Virus record (IMG/VR): IMGVR_UViG_3300043427_000294
Coordinates: 1-20,030 of that record
Direction: 5' to 3' (one strand)
DNA length: 20,030 bases
Origin: a virus
This document shows positions 6,925 to 13,361 of the stretch, piece after piece (the stretch's first letter is position 1; the number at the start of each line of letters is the position of its first letter). A model generated the notes under the pieces. It had not been told where the DNA came from, did no database searches, and saw only the letters and a program-made list of their open reading frames with translations. A program made the translations under genes and the position numbers.

Positions 6925-8920
6925 ACATCATTCCTGATTGTGCCTTAATTTGTGCGATAGCTAAATCTGTTTCAGCTTTGAGTTGAGCTTTAAATCTTTC
7001 TAACTCTGCTTGTGCTGCTATCTTCTCACGTTCAATTATAACATCATTTTGTGAACGTAACTGCTCTTGTTGTAGTTGAGCTTGTGCTTTCTCACGTTCT
7101 ATTTGTAATTGACCTTGAACAGCAATCTCAGCTTCAGAAGGTTTATCTTCTTGCTGACCTTCCATTTGTGGTGTATTAGCTGGGTTTACCCAGAACTCTT
7201 CAGGGTTCTTAAAGCCTGCGTTTTGTGTAAGTTTAGCTAACGCATTGTAAATCTTCTCTGGGTTTGTAAGACCTACTTGGATAGCTTCTTTTTGCATATT
7301 CAAGATAGATGTTAAGTGCATAAGTTGTTGGTCTTTATTACCAGCACCTAAACCTACAGAGATAGATAAGTCTTTACGAGCTTTCCATTCTCTAGGGTCT
7401 ACTTCTACCCATTTGTTTCTAATACGTGTGATGTCAGGTTTAGTAAGTGTTGTTCTAACTAAGTAATGCACAAGTTTAAATAACTCTTTAACACCTGTCT
7501 CTGCGAATGTTCTAGCTACTAACTCTATGCGTTGTTGTGACGCATTCATAATCTGTGCTACACCTGTAGCTGTCTTGTTAAGACTGTTAGCATCTAAGCC
7601 TTGGTTATATGCTGTGATACCTGTTCTCTTCTCTTTCATAGAGTCCATGTATTCAACCATACCGAATGATGATGCTGGTAGTGGTGGATGTGATAAAGGC
7701 ATAATGCCTGCACCTGGGTCACCTTCTACACGAACAATACCACCTGGTCTTGATGTAAGCATATCGTCTAGGTTTACTCTGTCAGAGATAGCATAACGAC
7801 CATTGTTAGCTAGATACATATTATCTAACTGACCACGAATAAGTGTAGACTTGATAAGTTGAATGTCCATAGTCAAGTCAGCATAAGAACGACCAATATG
7901 TCTATGTGGCATAATCATAGGTGTGATACATGCAAATGGAACATACTCGCATGGCTCTTTGTAGAGAATAGTATTACCTAATACGACTACTCTATGTCTC
8001 TTGCCTTCTAACTTAATGTATGTGTCTTTAACTAGAGCTTCGTTAGACTCAATAGCTCTGTCATATTCTTCGTCATAAATATCACGTGCATTAGACTCTT
8101 CTTCAAATGTATCACGAAGGTCTGACATGATAGACTTAATGTATTCTAGTGGCTTGTCAAATGTTTCAGCAATATCTGACAATTGCATCACTTCTCTATG
8201 CTGAACGAAACGTGCATCTTGTAGGTTAGGACCTGATACCTCTACAGATACCATCATGTTTTCAGGTGCTACGTTCTCAATGACAATCTCTGTTTCTTTT
8301 TCTGTAGTCTTGAGCTTAACGTCATGTAACATAGGTTGCATAACTGTAGCTGGGTCAACACCATTCATGGCTGCTTGTTGATAGATAACATCCATGTTGA
8401 CACTTGGGTCAGGATAGGCTTCGTGTTCTAATACTTCTGTATTCTCATCTGACGCTAACATTTGGAGTTGTGCGTCTGTTAACCCTTTATACTCGTATTC
8501 TTCTTCTTCCTCTTCTTCTTCGGCATATACTTTTACATAACCGTTTTTAGAGAGTAATGCGTCTTTAAACCATACGTAGAATATCTTGAACCCTTCGTTC
8601 TTTTCCATCACGATATGGTTAATATAATCTGTTTCTTGGTCTGCTGCGTCTTGGTCTTCAGGACCTTTAGGGTCAAACTGAACAACCTTATCACCGGCTA
8701 CAAAGACTTTTAAAAGCTGTGGGAGTGCTGACTCAATCGTGTCTTGAACGTCATAAGATACAACTTGTGAACGACCTTCTTCTTCGTTACCGAATGGTTG
8801 CCCTAGGTAGTAGTCAATCGCTTCTGCTCTATCATTAGACAATGCACTATCATTTACACCATAGGCAATATTCTCTTCTGCCTCAATCTGTGCAATTATC
8901 TCCATGTCCTGTATTTTCAT
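6914..8920 (-). CDS. Portal protein, P22/SU10-like
   Basis: The product has 668 residues, as expected for P22/SU10-type portals. The N-terminal part contains EAIDYYLGQPFGNEEEGRSQ (33-52) and VVSYDVQDTIESALPQLLKV (53-72), the family's conserved entry region. An uninterrupted run of eight Glu lies at 134-141. A long helical core follows, with the ANNGRYAISDRVNLDDMLT region. The C-terminal about 75 residues are a Gln/Glu/Lys-rich coiled coil ending MMYGG, which could form the barrel or the scaffold contact. An AGGA ribosome site lies about 9 nt upstream. It forms the dodecameric DNA gate and sits, as usual, directly after TerL and before scaffold and capsid genes. Confidence 0.88.
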   Translation of the reverse strand: MKIQDMEIIAQIEAEENIAYGVNDSALSNDRAEAIDYYLGQPFGNEEEGRSQVVSYDVQDTIESALPQLLKVFVAGDKVVQFDPKGPEDQDAADQETDYINHIVMEKNEGFKIFYVWFKDALLSKNGYVKVYAEEEEEEEEYEYKGLTDAQLQMLASDENTEVLEHEAYPDPSVNMDVIYQQAAMNGVDPATVMQPMLHDVKLKTTEKETEIVIENVAPENMMVSVEVSGPNLQDARFVQHREVMQLSDIAETFDKPLEYIKSIMSDLRDTFEEESNARDIYDEEYDRAIESNEALVKDTYIKLEGKRHRVVVLGNTILYKEPCEYVPFACITPMIMPHRHIGRSYADLTMDIQLIKSTLIRGQLDNMYLANNGRYAISDRVNLDDMLTSRPGGIVRVEGDPGAGIMPLSHPPLPASSFGMVEYMDSMKEKRTGITAYNQGLDANSLNKTATGVAQIMNASQQRIELVARTFAETGVKELFKLVHYLVRTTLTKPDITRIRNKWVEVDPREWKARKDLSISVGLGAGNKDQQLMHLTSILNMQKEAIQVGLTNPEKIYNALAKLTQNAGFKNPEEFWVNPANTPQMEGQQEDKPSEAEIAVQGQLQIEREKAQAQLQQEQLRSQNDVIIEREKIAAQAELERFKAQLKAETDLAIAQIKAQSGMMYGG

Positions 8921-8930
8921 CAGTAAATTC

Positions 8931-10187
8931 CTATACGATACTTCGGTTGTTATATATTATCTTCTCACCACCCCAAGACTCATTCTTCATTTGTTCTACA
9001 GATGTAGCCATATATCTAAATGCGTCTGCACCATGACTGTATTCATCATGTAAAGGTGCGCCTGGTTCATTGGTTGATGAGTTAATTGACCTCTTATAAT
9101 TCTTTAAACATTCTAATAGTCTTTGTGTAGACTTATCAAAATAGCATTTATGGAAGTGCATCCTAGCTATCTTAATACCAGCTTCTATACTTGATACTGG
9201 AACTATACGAACACTCCAGCCTTGCTTTCTCATAATGTCTTCTGCTGACAGACCTGACTTATAATCCCTAGACCTACCATCATGTGGTAAGAACATTGTA
9301 CCCCAATTATAGTTTAGTGACCTTATCTCAGATGAGAAACTGTCTAATGTTCTATGATTATCTTCTATGTATTTAATAATGCGTATATCAGAAACACCAC
9401 GTTGGCATAATATGATAGCCATAGAGTCGTTAAACCCTAAGTCAAACACTACATGAACCTTGAGCATTGGGTCATAAGGTACAGTAGTAATACGGTTATT
9501 CTCTTGTGCTTCTCTTATCTCGTTAGCATAGATAGCACCATCTACAGCAGCTTTACATTCACCTTCCCAAATGTTTGCATAGTCAGGGTTAGTCTTTTGA
9601 CTGTGTTGACGTTCTATTTCTAACACTTCAGGAAACCAAGGGTTGTCTTGGTAATTAACCTTAACGACTTTAGCGTTCTCTGGTGGCTCTACTACAAACC
9701 TTTGGTATGTATCGTCTGTATCTATGTTAGGGTTAAATGATACCCATATTTCTGAATTAGGTTTACGTATTGTAGGTATTAAAATATCCCACGACTTCTT
9801 TGATACTGTTTGTGCCTCTTCCACCCAGACAATATCACATCCTTCAAAAGACTTAATGGACTCAACAGTATTAGTAGCCAACCCAGTAAAACTGAACGTG
9901 CTACCGTTAAGACCACGTATCTCTGCTTCCAATACTTCATAGAAAGCTCCTAGACCTAAAGACTGTATTTGGTCATTAAGTAATGTATGTACTGACTGCT
10001 TAATAGACTTTTGTATTTCACGTGCGCATAAGACACGTGTTGGTTCATTAGCTGCTTTTATAAGCAATGCTCTTGCGAATGACCATGACTTACCTGAACC
10101 TCTACCACCGTATGCTACTTTGTAACGGTGTGGTTCAAATAAGAAGTCTAGTTTATTCGGAAACTTGGCTATCGTCTGGCTTGACAA
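8931..10187 (-). CDS. terL: Terminase large subunit, PBSX/XtmB-like
   Basis: This 418-residue DNA-packaging motor has an N-terminal ATPase with Walker A YGGRGSGKS at 26-34 and Walker B DIVWVEEAQ at 118-126, the second Glu acting as catalytic carboxylate. The SFNPN coupling motif is at 150-154. The C-terminal RNase-H-like nuclease shows FDLGFNDS at 248-255, PHDG at 301-304 and HGADAFRYM at 385-393, supplying the expected acidic residues. Length and motifs fit the Terminase_3 (PBSX) type. The start overlaps the TerS gene by 35 nt, and the portal gene follows 10 nt after its stop. All catalytic motifs are intact. Confidence 0.93.
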   Translation of the reverse strand: MSSQTIAKFPNKLDFLFEPHRYKVAYGGRGSGKSWSFARALLIKAANEPTRVLCAREIQKSIKQSVHTLLNDQIQSLGLGAFYEVLEAEIRGLNGSTFSFTGLATNTVESIKSFEGCDIVWVEEAQTVSKKSWDILIPTIRKPNSEIWVSFNPNIDTDDTYQRFVVEPPENAKVVKVNYQDNPWFPEVLEIERQHSQKTNPDYANIWEGECKAAVDGAIYANEIREAQENNRITTVPYDPMLKVHVVFDLGFNDSMAIILCQRGVSDIRIIKYIEDNHRTLDSFSSEIRSLNYNWGTMFLPHDGRSRDYKSGLSAEDIMRKQGWSVRIVPVSSIEAGIKIARMHFHKCYFDKSTQRLLECLKNYKRSINSSTNEPGAPLHDEYSHGADAFRYMATSVEQMKNESWGGEKIIYNNRSIV

Positions 10188-10482
10188 AGAGTATTCCTAT
10201 TCCACTAGGTAAGTTAGAACCATCTGGTCCTGTTAATTCTTGAGTAGCTACAGCTTTACCATCCATTCTATCAAAGACTTCTTTAATAGCTGATATATCA
10301 CCACTCTCTGCTTTAGCTACTAATGCTTCTGTAACATTACGTAATCTAATAGCTTCTTCTTGTATTAAAACACGTCTAAGTGTATCTGCTGCTAACCTAT
10401 TGATTTTACTAGAGTGAGTGTTCCCTCGGTTTGCTTCAGAGCTACGTTCTGCTGCTAGTCTTTTTCGTTCTTCGTTATCCAT
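10153..10482 (-). CDS. Terminase small subunit-like protein
   Basis: This 109-residue protein lies directly upstream of TerL and overlaps it by 35 nt. The N-terminus is rich in Arg, Lys and Glu. A segment SSKINRLAADTLRRVLIQEE (24-43) looks like a helix able to bind DNA, followed by a helical pair with ALVAKAESGDISAIKEVFDR (53-72). The stretch DRMDGKAVATQELTGPDGS (71-89) is a recurring C-terminal signature in small terminase-like and DUF5681-type phage proteins. It should recognise the packaging start site and stimulate TerL. A GGGAG ribosome site lies about 10 nt before the ATG. Confidence 0.75.
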   Translation of the reverse strand: MDNEERKRLAAERSSEANRGNTHSSKINRLAADTLRRVLIQEEAIRLRNVTEALVAKAESGDISAIKEVFDRMDGKAVATQELTGPDGSNLPSGIGILFVKPDDSQVSE

Positions 10483-10518
10483 AATATTGCAACTCCCTAA
10501 GGTTGGTTGCCCTTGATT

Positions 10519-10674
10519 TTAGTACCCTTGTTTTTTTGTATAGGCATTTAAGGCATTTACTAATTCATCTGCCATTTTATTTTGAATATCATCTACTTTT
10601 TTATTGTTAGTAATCTTTTGTGCCTGTGTAGATTGCTTCTGATATGTTTGATTTGGATTGTTCAAGGGCTTCAC
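10519..10674 (-). CDS. 51-aa ORF overlapping the 3' end of the zeta-like gene (GTG start)
   Basis: A small reading frame starts at GTG 10672-10674, preceded by a perfect AAGGAG 8 nt upstream, and ends at TAA 10519-10521. It encodes 51 polar residues with Asn/Gln-rich MKPLNNPNQTYQKQSTQAQK at the start and a likely amphipathic helix (VDDIQNKMADELVNALNAY, 27-45) at the end. It lies in the +1 frame relative to the zeta-like gene and overlaps its last 68 nt. The strong ribosome site makes it a likely real gene rather than a frameshifted tail. No family is recognised. It could be a partner of the zeta-like protein or an unrelated virion component. Confidence 0.6.
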   Translation of the reverse strand: MKPLNNPNQTYQKQSTQAQKITNNKKVDDIQNKMADELVNALNAYTKKQGY

Positions 10675-11674
10675 TTAATTGTCTCCTTAATGCTTTTTCA
10701 TTTAATTTTGGCAAATCGCTTAACTCTATTCTTCTAGAGTTGCCTTTTCCTCTAGAATTGTCAATTGCTGAAATTTGTACGTTTGGGTTATCTTTATATT
10801 TAGAAGCTAATTCATCTATAGTTTTTCTAGAACCAACGTGTGTTTTTAAATGTTCTGATAATGGTACTGTTCTACCAGAACCAAAAGTTGCTTCTATACC
10901 TGAAGCTCTAGGTAAAGCTCCTTTTGTTAATGACTCTATTGGGTCACGATAAGTATAAAATATTCTTACATCACGACCTGCTTTTAATGCTTGTTGTATT
11001 TTATCATCTGCTGACTTAAATGTATTCATGTTTGTATCATAAATCATTTCAGCTTTATTAATTGTATCAGAAGCTGCTTGAGATGCTTGTTGTATTGCTT
11101 TTGATTTACCAGCTCCAGTTCCACCTGCTGTAAATACTACTGTACTATCATAACCTTTAGGTGTAGGTTGAGATAGTTTTTCTGCATATAAGTTCTTAAC
11201 AAATGTACTTGCTGGTTCATGCACTTGTGCAGATAACGTTCTATTTGCCTGATATTCAGGAAATAACTCTCTTGCAGCATCAGTATTTAATATTCTACCA
11301 CCTTTTGTTTCAGCATGGGGTAAATCTAAAGTATTATATTGTTGTTTAAGTTCTGGGTATTGTGTAATTAATCTATTGGTTGCAGACTGTTCTACATCTG
11401 ATTTACCTAACAAAGAACTATATTTTGGTCCTTGAGTAATTGCTTTGCTTAATAACCCAGATACAGGATTAACATTTAAAGCTGTATTCATCATATCCTG
11501 AGTAATGTTAACAGGTCTAGGCGTATTTATATCTTTTAATAAACCTTGTGTATCGCCACGTAATAAATATGATAATGGAGCATTACCTTGTTGAATATAA
11601 GTATTTAAAGCACGGTCTAATGGCGATAAACTATTTGGGTCTTGCTGACTTGCCCATGTGTTTAATAATGCCAT
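10607..11674 (-). CDS. Zeta-toxin-like P-loop kinase domain protein in the packaging module
   Basis: The protein has 355 residues. Residues 1-80 are polar, with no clear domain. From about 175 a P-loop NTPase begins with VVFTAGGTGAGKSKAIQ (179-195), a clean Walker A. Then follow MIYDTNMNTFKSADDKIQQA (210-229) and GRDVRIFYTYRDPIESL (233-249), the order expected in zeta-toxin kinases, where a D-containing loop and a post-helix beta strand line the substrate pocket. A later GRTVPLSEHLKTH (267-279) and ISAIDNSRGKG (301-311) recur in zeta-like domains of phage and plasmid polyvalent proteins. The family phosphorylates UDP-GlcNAc in characterised members; substrate and toxicity here are unproven. 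GGAG lies 8 nt upstream. It is cotranscribed with TerS/TerL, so the product is likely made late and could be packaged or act on envelope precursors. Confidence 0.68.
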   Translation of the reverse strand: MALLNTWASQQDPNSLSPLDRALNTYIQQGNAPLSYLLRGDTQGLLKDINTPRPVNITQDMMNTALNVNPVSGLLSKAITQGPKYSSLLGKSDVEQSATNRLITQYPELKQQYNTLDLPHAETKGGRILNTDAARELFPEYQANRTLSAQVHEPASTFVKNLYAEKLSQPTPKGYDSTVVFTAGGTGAGKSKAIQQASQAASDTINKAEMIYDTNMNTFKSADDKIQQALKAGRDVRIFYTYRDPIESLTKGALPRASGIEATFGSGRTVPLSEHLKTHVGSRKTIDELASKYKDNPNVQISAIDNSRGKGNSRRIELSDLPKLNEKALRRQLSEALEQSKSNISEAIYTGTKDY

Positions 11675-11675
11675 A

Positions 11676-12383
11676 TTATAACTCCGATTGTCGTTTGTTT
11701 CCCTTAAGTGGGTATATCATTCTTTGGTATGTTTCCCACCATTCTTGACTATAGTCTGTATTCTGATAGTCTTTAAAGCATGGTGTGCCTAATGTATGAT
11801 GCACTAACTTAGCATCTGGGTTGTATTCGTATTCTGTTTCTAGCCAGTTCCATGTTTCGTCTAGCTTACCTACTTGCTCTTCAGGATATTTGAGCCATTC
11901 AAACCTGTGTAGGTATTTACCTGTTTGCTCTTGAATAAACTTAGGTGTTAGCTGACGGTTTAACCAATGTGAACAATTCCATAACATAACACTTGACCAA
12001 TTCTTTTTAGGATAGTCTTCGTTCTTTGCACCTAGATACTTGATAGGATGCTTTGTTGTGTAGTTATGCTTTACGACTTTGACTGCTTCGTCATTATCAA
12101 AGTTCGCCAGTATCTCTGCAATGTCTGTGCGGCACGTCATATCGCCATCTACAAATAGTGCAATACCTTTAAAGTTGTTTAGATATGGCACTAAAAAGCG
12201 TGAGTAGATAAATGCGTTGCTACCGTCTTTATGTGTTTCTTCGTAGTCTTTTAAAGTATTTAATGCTAATGGTGTAAAACTTACCGGTATAGATGACTTT
12301 TCTATGATTGACTGGCAAAAGTTATGATAAGCCACAGGCTCAACCTTACCGTCATATCCTACGTATATATCTAATTTCAGCAT
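11676..12383 (-). CDS. Glycosyltransferase family 8-like protein
   Basis: This 235-residue GT-A-type enzyme starts LDIYVGYDGK, typical of the first strand binding the nucleotide sugar. SRFLVPYL (61-68) is followed by ALFVDGDM (75-82), which holds the Asp79-x-Asp81 metal-binding motif. KNWSSVMLWNCSHW lies in the acceptor-side half, and VHHTLGTPCF near the C-terminus carries the usual late His. It has no membrane segment. Characterised GT8 members add hexoses to LPS or glycogenin. It starts on a TAATG junction with the DUF6321-like gene and ends 1 nt before the zeta-like gene, and lies 7 kb from the other three glycosyltransferases. Its acceptor is unknown. Confidence 0.8.
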   Translation of the reverse strand: MLKLDIYVGYDGKVEPVAYHNFCQSIIEKSSIPVSFTPLALNTLKDYEETHKDGSNAFIYSRFLVPYLNNFKGIALFVDGDMTCRTDIAEILANFDNDEAVKVVKHNYTTKHPIKYLGAKNEDYPKKNWSSVMLWNCSHWLNRQLTPKFIQEQTGKYLHRFEWLKYPEEQVGKLDETWNWLETEYEYNPDAKLVHHTLGTPCFKDYQNTDYSQEWWETYQRMIYPLKGNKRQSEL

Positions 12384-12676
12384 TACTTCTTTTTGTTTCT
12401 TGCGCTTATAGCTTTAGCTTTCGCTTTTGCGTCTGCTTTGCTAGATGCTCCCCATGCTTTTAGTGATAGTAATAGTCTTGTTGGTTCACCGTTAGGTTTG
12501 CGTTCTGGTCCTGGCATATTACCCATTCTTGCTAGGAAAGATGCACGTCTAGGATTATCGCCTGACTTTACTGGTGCTTTTAAATTACCACCTGTTTCTC
12601 TATTGTATGAGGCACGACCTTTAGCGTTTAAGCCACCTTTAGGGTTCTTACCTGCTTTCTTTTGCCAAACACTCAT
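12383..12676 (-). CDS. Small basic phage protein, DUF6321-like
   Basis: The product is a 97-residue, strongly basic protein. The N-terminal sequence WQKKAGKNPKGGLNAKGRAS, then YNRETGGNLKAP, then RRASFLARMGNMPGPERKPN is a highly recurrent pattern of small proteins in phages and metagenomes; I believe it is catalogued as DUF6321, with no known function. The C-terminus is an Ala/Lys-rich tail (DAKAKAKAISARNKKK). It overlaps the 51-aa gene by an ATGA junction and the GT8 gene by TAATG, so the three are translationally coupled. High positive charge and late-operon position suggest DNA or RNA contact inside the virion, which is inference. Confidence 0.78.
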   Translation of the reverse strand: MSVWQKKAGKNPKGGLNAKGRASYNRETGGNLKAPVKSGDNPRRASFLARMGNMPGPERKPNGEPTRLLLSLKAWGASSKADAKAKAKAISARNKKK

Positions 12677-12828
12677 TTCTTTTTCTTTGCTGTCTTTGCT
12701 GCTTGTTTAAATTGCATAGCTGTAGGTGCGCCTTTACTTCCTACTTTGCGCATCTTTTCGCCTGAACCAGCTTTTATTCTAGCTCTTTTGGCTGCAATGT
12801 TTGCGTAGAGACCTGGCTTATTTGCCAT
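12673..12828 (-). CDS. 51-aa Lys-rich phage protein of a recurrent unnamed family
   Basis: The frame runs from ATG 12826-12828 to TGA 12673-12675. It encodes MANKPGLYANIAAKRARIKA, then GSGEKMRKVGSKGAPTAMQF, then a Lys-rich tail. The LYANI-x-AKR-x-RI-x-AGSGEKMRKxGxKGAPT pattern is one I recognise as recurring in many environmental phage genomes without an assigned role. It overlaps the previous small gene by 11 nt and the next by a 4-nt ATGA junction, so it is part of a coupled set of small basic proteins. It is very rich in Lys and Arg, with no acidic patch beyond one Glu. Confidence 0.75.
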   Translation of the reverse strand: MANKPGLYANIAAKRARIKAGSGEKMRKVGSKGAPTAMQFKQAAKTAKKKK

Positions 12829-12949
12829 TTTTCATAGCTTTCTTTGCAGGTTTAGAAACCATTTTTTTACCTGATTTGCTTGCTGCTTTTTTAGCTGCTG
12901 CCATACCTGTTTTAGTATATGCGTATTTCTTTCCGTTTACCATTGGCAT
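12818..12949 (-). CDS. 43-aa Lys/Ala-rich basic protein
   Basis: The frame runs from ATG 12947-12949 to TAA 12818-12820 and encodes 43 residues beginning MPMVNGKKYAYTKTGMAAAK and continuing as repeated Lys-Lys-Ala/Ser units. The YAYTKxGMAAAKKAA start is a pattern I associate with very small basic phage proteins of unknown function. It lies 2 nt after the stop of the DUF6496-like gene, with AAAGGT about 8-9 nt upstream as a possible ribosome site, and overlaps the next gene by 11 nt. The composition resembles histone-tail-like DNA-condensing peptides, but no fold can be claimed. Confidence 0.65.
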   Translation of the reverse strand: MPMVNGKKYAYTKTGMAAAKKAASKSGKKMVSKPAKKAMKNGK

Positions 12950-12951
12950 AA

Positions 12952-13128
12952 TTATTTACCTTTCTTTTTTTTAGACATACCAGCTTCGCTAAGTGCAATA
13001 GCGATAGCTTGTTTAGGAGATTTTACTACTTTACCACCTTTACCTGAATGTAATGAACCTGTTTTAAATTCTTTCATCACTTTGCTGACTTTCGCCATCT
13101 TGCCCTTTTTCGTTGTTGGTTTCTTCAT
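12952..13128 (-). CDS. 58-aa basic protein, DUF6496-like
   Basis: The frame starts at ATG 13126-13128 with TAAGGA 6 nt upstream and ends at TAA 12952-12954. The core MAKVSKVMKEFKTGSLHSGK (11-30) followed by a SPKQAIAIALSEAG segment (37-50) is the signature of the DUF6496 family, small proteins found in phages and bacteria with no established function. It starts inside the end of the Zn-ribbon ORF (65-nt overlap) and leads the group of four small basic proteins. Its strong ribosome site makes it the first confidently translated gene after the leader terminator. Confidence 0.8.
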   Translation of the reverse strand: MKKPTTKKGKMAKVSKVMKEFKTGSLHSGKGGKVVKSPKQAIAIALSEAGMSKKKKGK

Positions 13129-13237
13129 AGCTTTTCCTTAACTTTATAAATCGGTGGTCGTATCTACAATCGTTACAAAGAGTATACTCGGTGAAGTCAA
13201 ATGGTTCACCACATTGTTCGCAAATAGATAGCTTCAT
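13064..13237 (-). CDS. Short Zn-ribbon-like ORF at the head of the late operon
   Basis: The ORF encodes 57 residues from ATG 13235-13237; a TTG at 13253-13255 would add six, but it falls inside the terminator stem. Residues 1-30 contain CEQCGEPFDF and CNDC, a CxxC-(about 13)-CxxC zinc-ribbon pattern, followed by a charged, likely disordered tail. No ribosome site precedes either start because the upstream bases are the terminator's T tract, so translation would be weak or would need an altered transcript end. It overlaps the DUF6496-like gene by 65 nt. The paired cysteines make chance less likely, but this is the least certain ORF of the late region. Confidence 0.5.
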   Translation of the reverse strand: MKLSICEQCGEPFDFTEYTLCNDCRYDHRFIKLRKSYEETNNEKGQDGESQQSDERI

Positions 13238-13239
13238 AT

Positions 13240-13320
13240 AAAAGAAAAAGCCCAACCACGGAGAGAGTGCAGTCAGGCTTTTGTAGAATTACGTTTCTTA
13301 CGGACAGGAGTTGTCCAACA
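13240..13320 (-). ncRNA. Predicted short leader RNA between promoter and terminator
   Basis: If transcription starts about 7 nt after the -10 box (near 13320) and stops in the T tract near 13245-13240, the product is a 75-80 nt RNA. It has two hairpins: GGACA-ACTCC-TGTCC at 13316-13302 and the long terminator stem. No ORF with a ribosome site lies inside. The arrangement resembles the short terminated pR' transcript of lambdoid phages. Existence of the RNA is inference from promoter and terminator positions. Confidence 0.45.
13245..13283 (-). terminator. Leader terminator (tR'-like) before the late operon
   Basis: On the minus strand an 11-bp stem, AAAAGCCTGAC paired with GTTGGGCTTTT including two G-T wobbles, encloses a further CAC/GTG stem with a TCTCTCC loop. 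It is followed by CTTTTTCTTTT. This is a strong intrinsic-terminator shape. It sits about 40-75 nt downstream of the promoter at 13327-13356 and before the first late genes. The flanking A tract means it could also work, less well, on the plus strand. Confidence 0.75.
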
Positions 13321-13326
13321 GGCGTT

Positions 13327-13356
13327 ATTATAGCATACTTTGCTATTTCTGTTCAA
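13327..13356 (-). promoter_or_regulatory. Sigma70-type late promoter candidate (pR'-like)
   Basis: On the minus strand a -35 box TTGAAC (13356-13351) is separated by 18 nt from a perfect -10 box TATAAT (13332-13327), preceded by TG one base away, an extended -10 element. The start site would be near 13320. It lies just after the stop of the Q-like gene and reads through a short leader into the late terminator. It is the best promoter match seen in the window. Confidence 0.68.
13330..13346 (-). promoter_or_regulatory. Inverted repeat inside the late promoter, possible Q-binding element
   Basis: ATAGCA-aagta-TGCTAT is a perfect 6-bp inverted repeat with a 5-nt gap that occupies most of the spacer and overlaps the first bases of the -10 box. 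In lambda the Q-binding element lies between -35 and -10, so this is a reasonable candidate site for the Q-like protein or another regulator. A repeat this short in AT-rich DNA could be chance. Confidence 0.35.
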
Positions 13357-13361
13357 CAAGT

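Noticed and set aside
10519-10674. A programmed +1 frameshift extending the zeta-like protein into the 51-aa frame.
   Set aside because: The 51-aa frame has its own GTG start with a perfect AAGGAG, and no slippery sequence or stimulator hairpin was seen at the zeta-like stop.
1498-10952. Plus-strand open frames opposite the late genes (for example 1498-1731, 4891-5247, 7527-7796 and 10644-10952).
   Set aside because: They are antisense to well-recognised genes, lack ribosome sites and show no coherent protein features.
13240-13320. A tRNA-like gene in the leader with hairpins.
   Set aside because: No cloverleaf, anticodon arm, T-loop TTCGA pattern or acceptor stem can be formed; the main stem is followed by a T tract and is better explained as a terminator.
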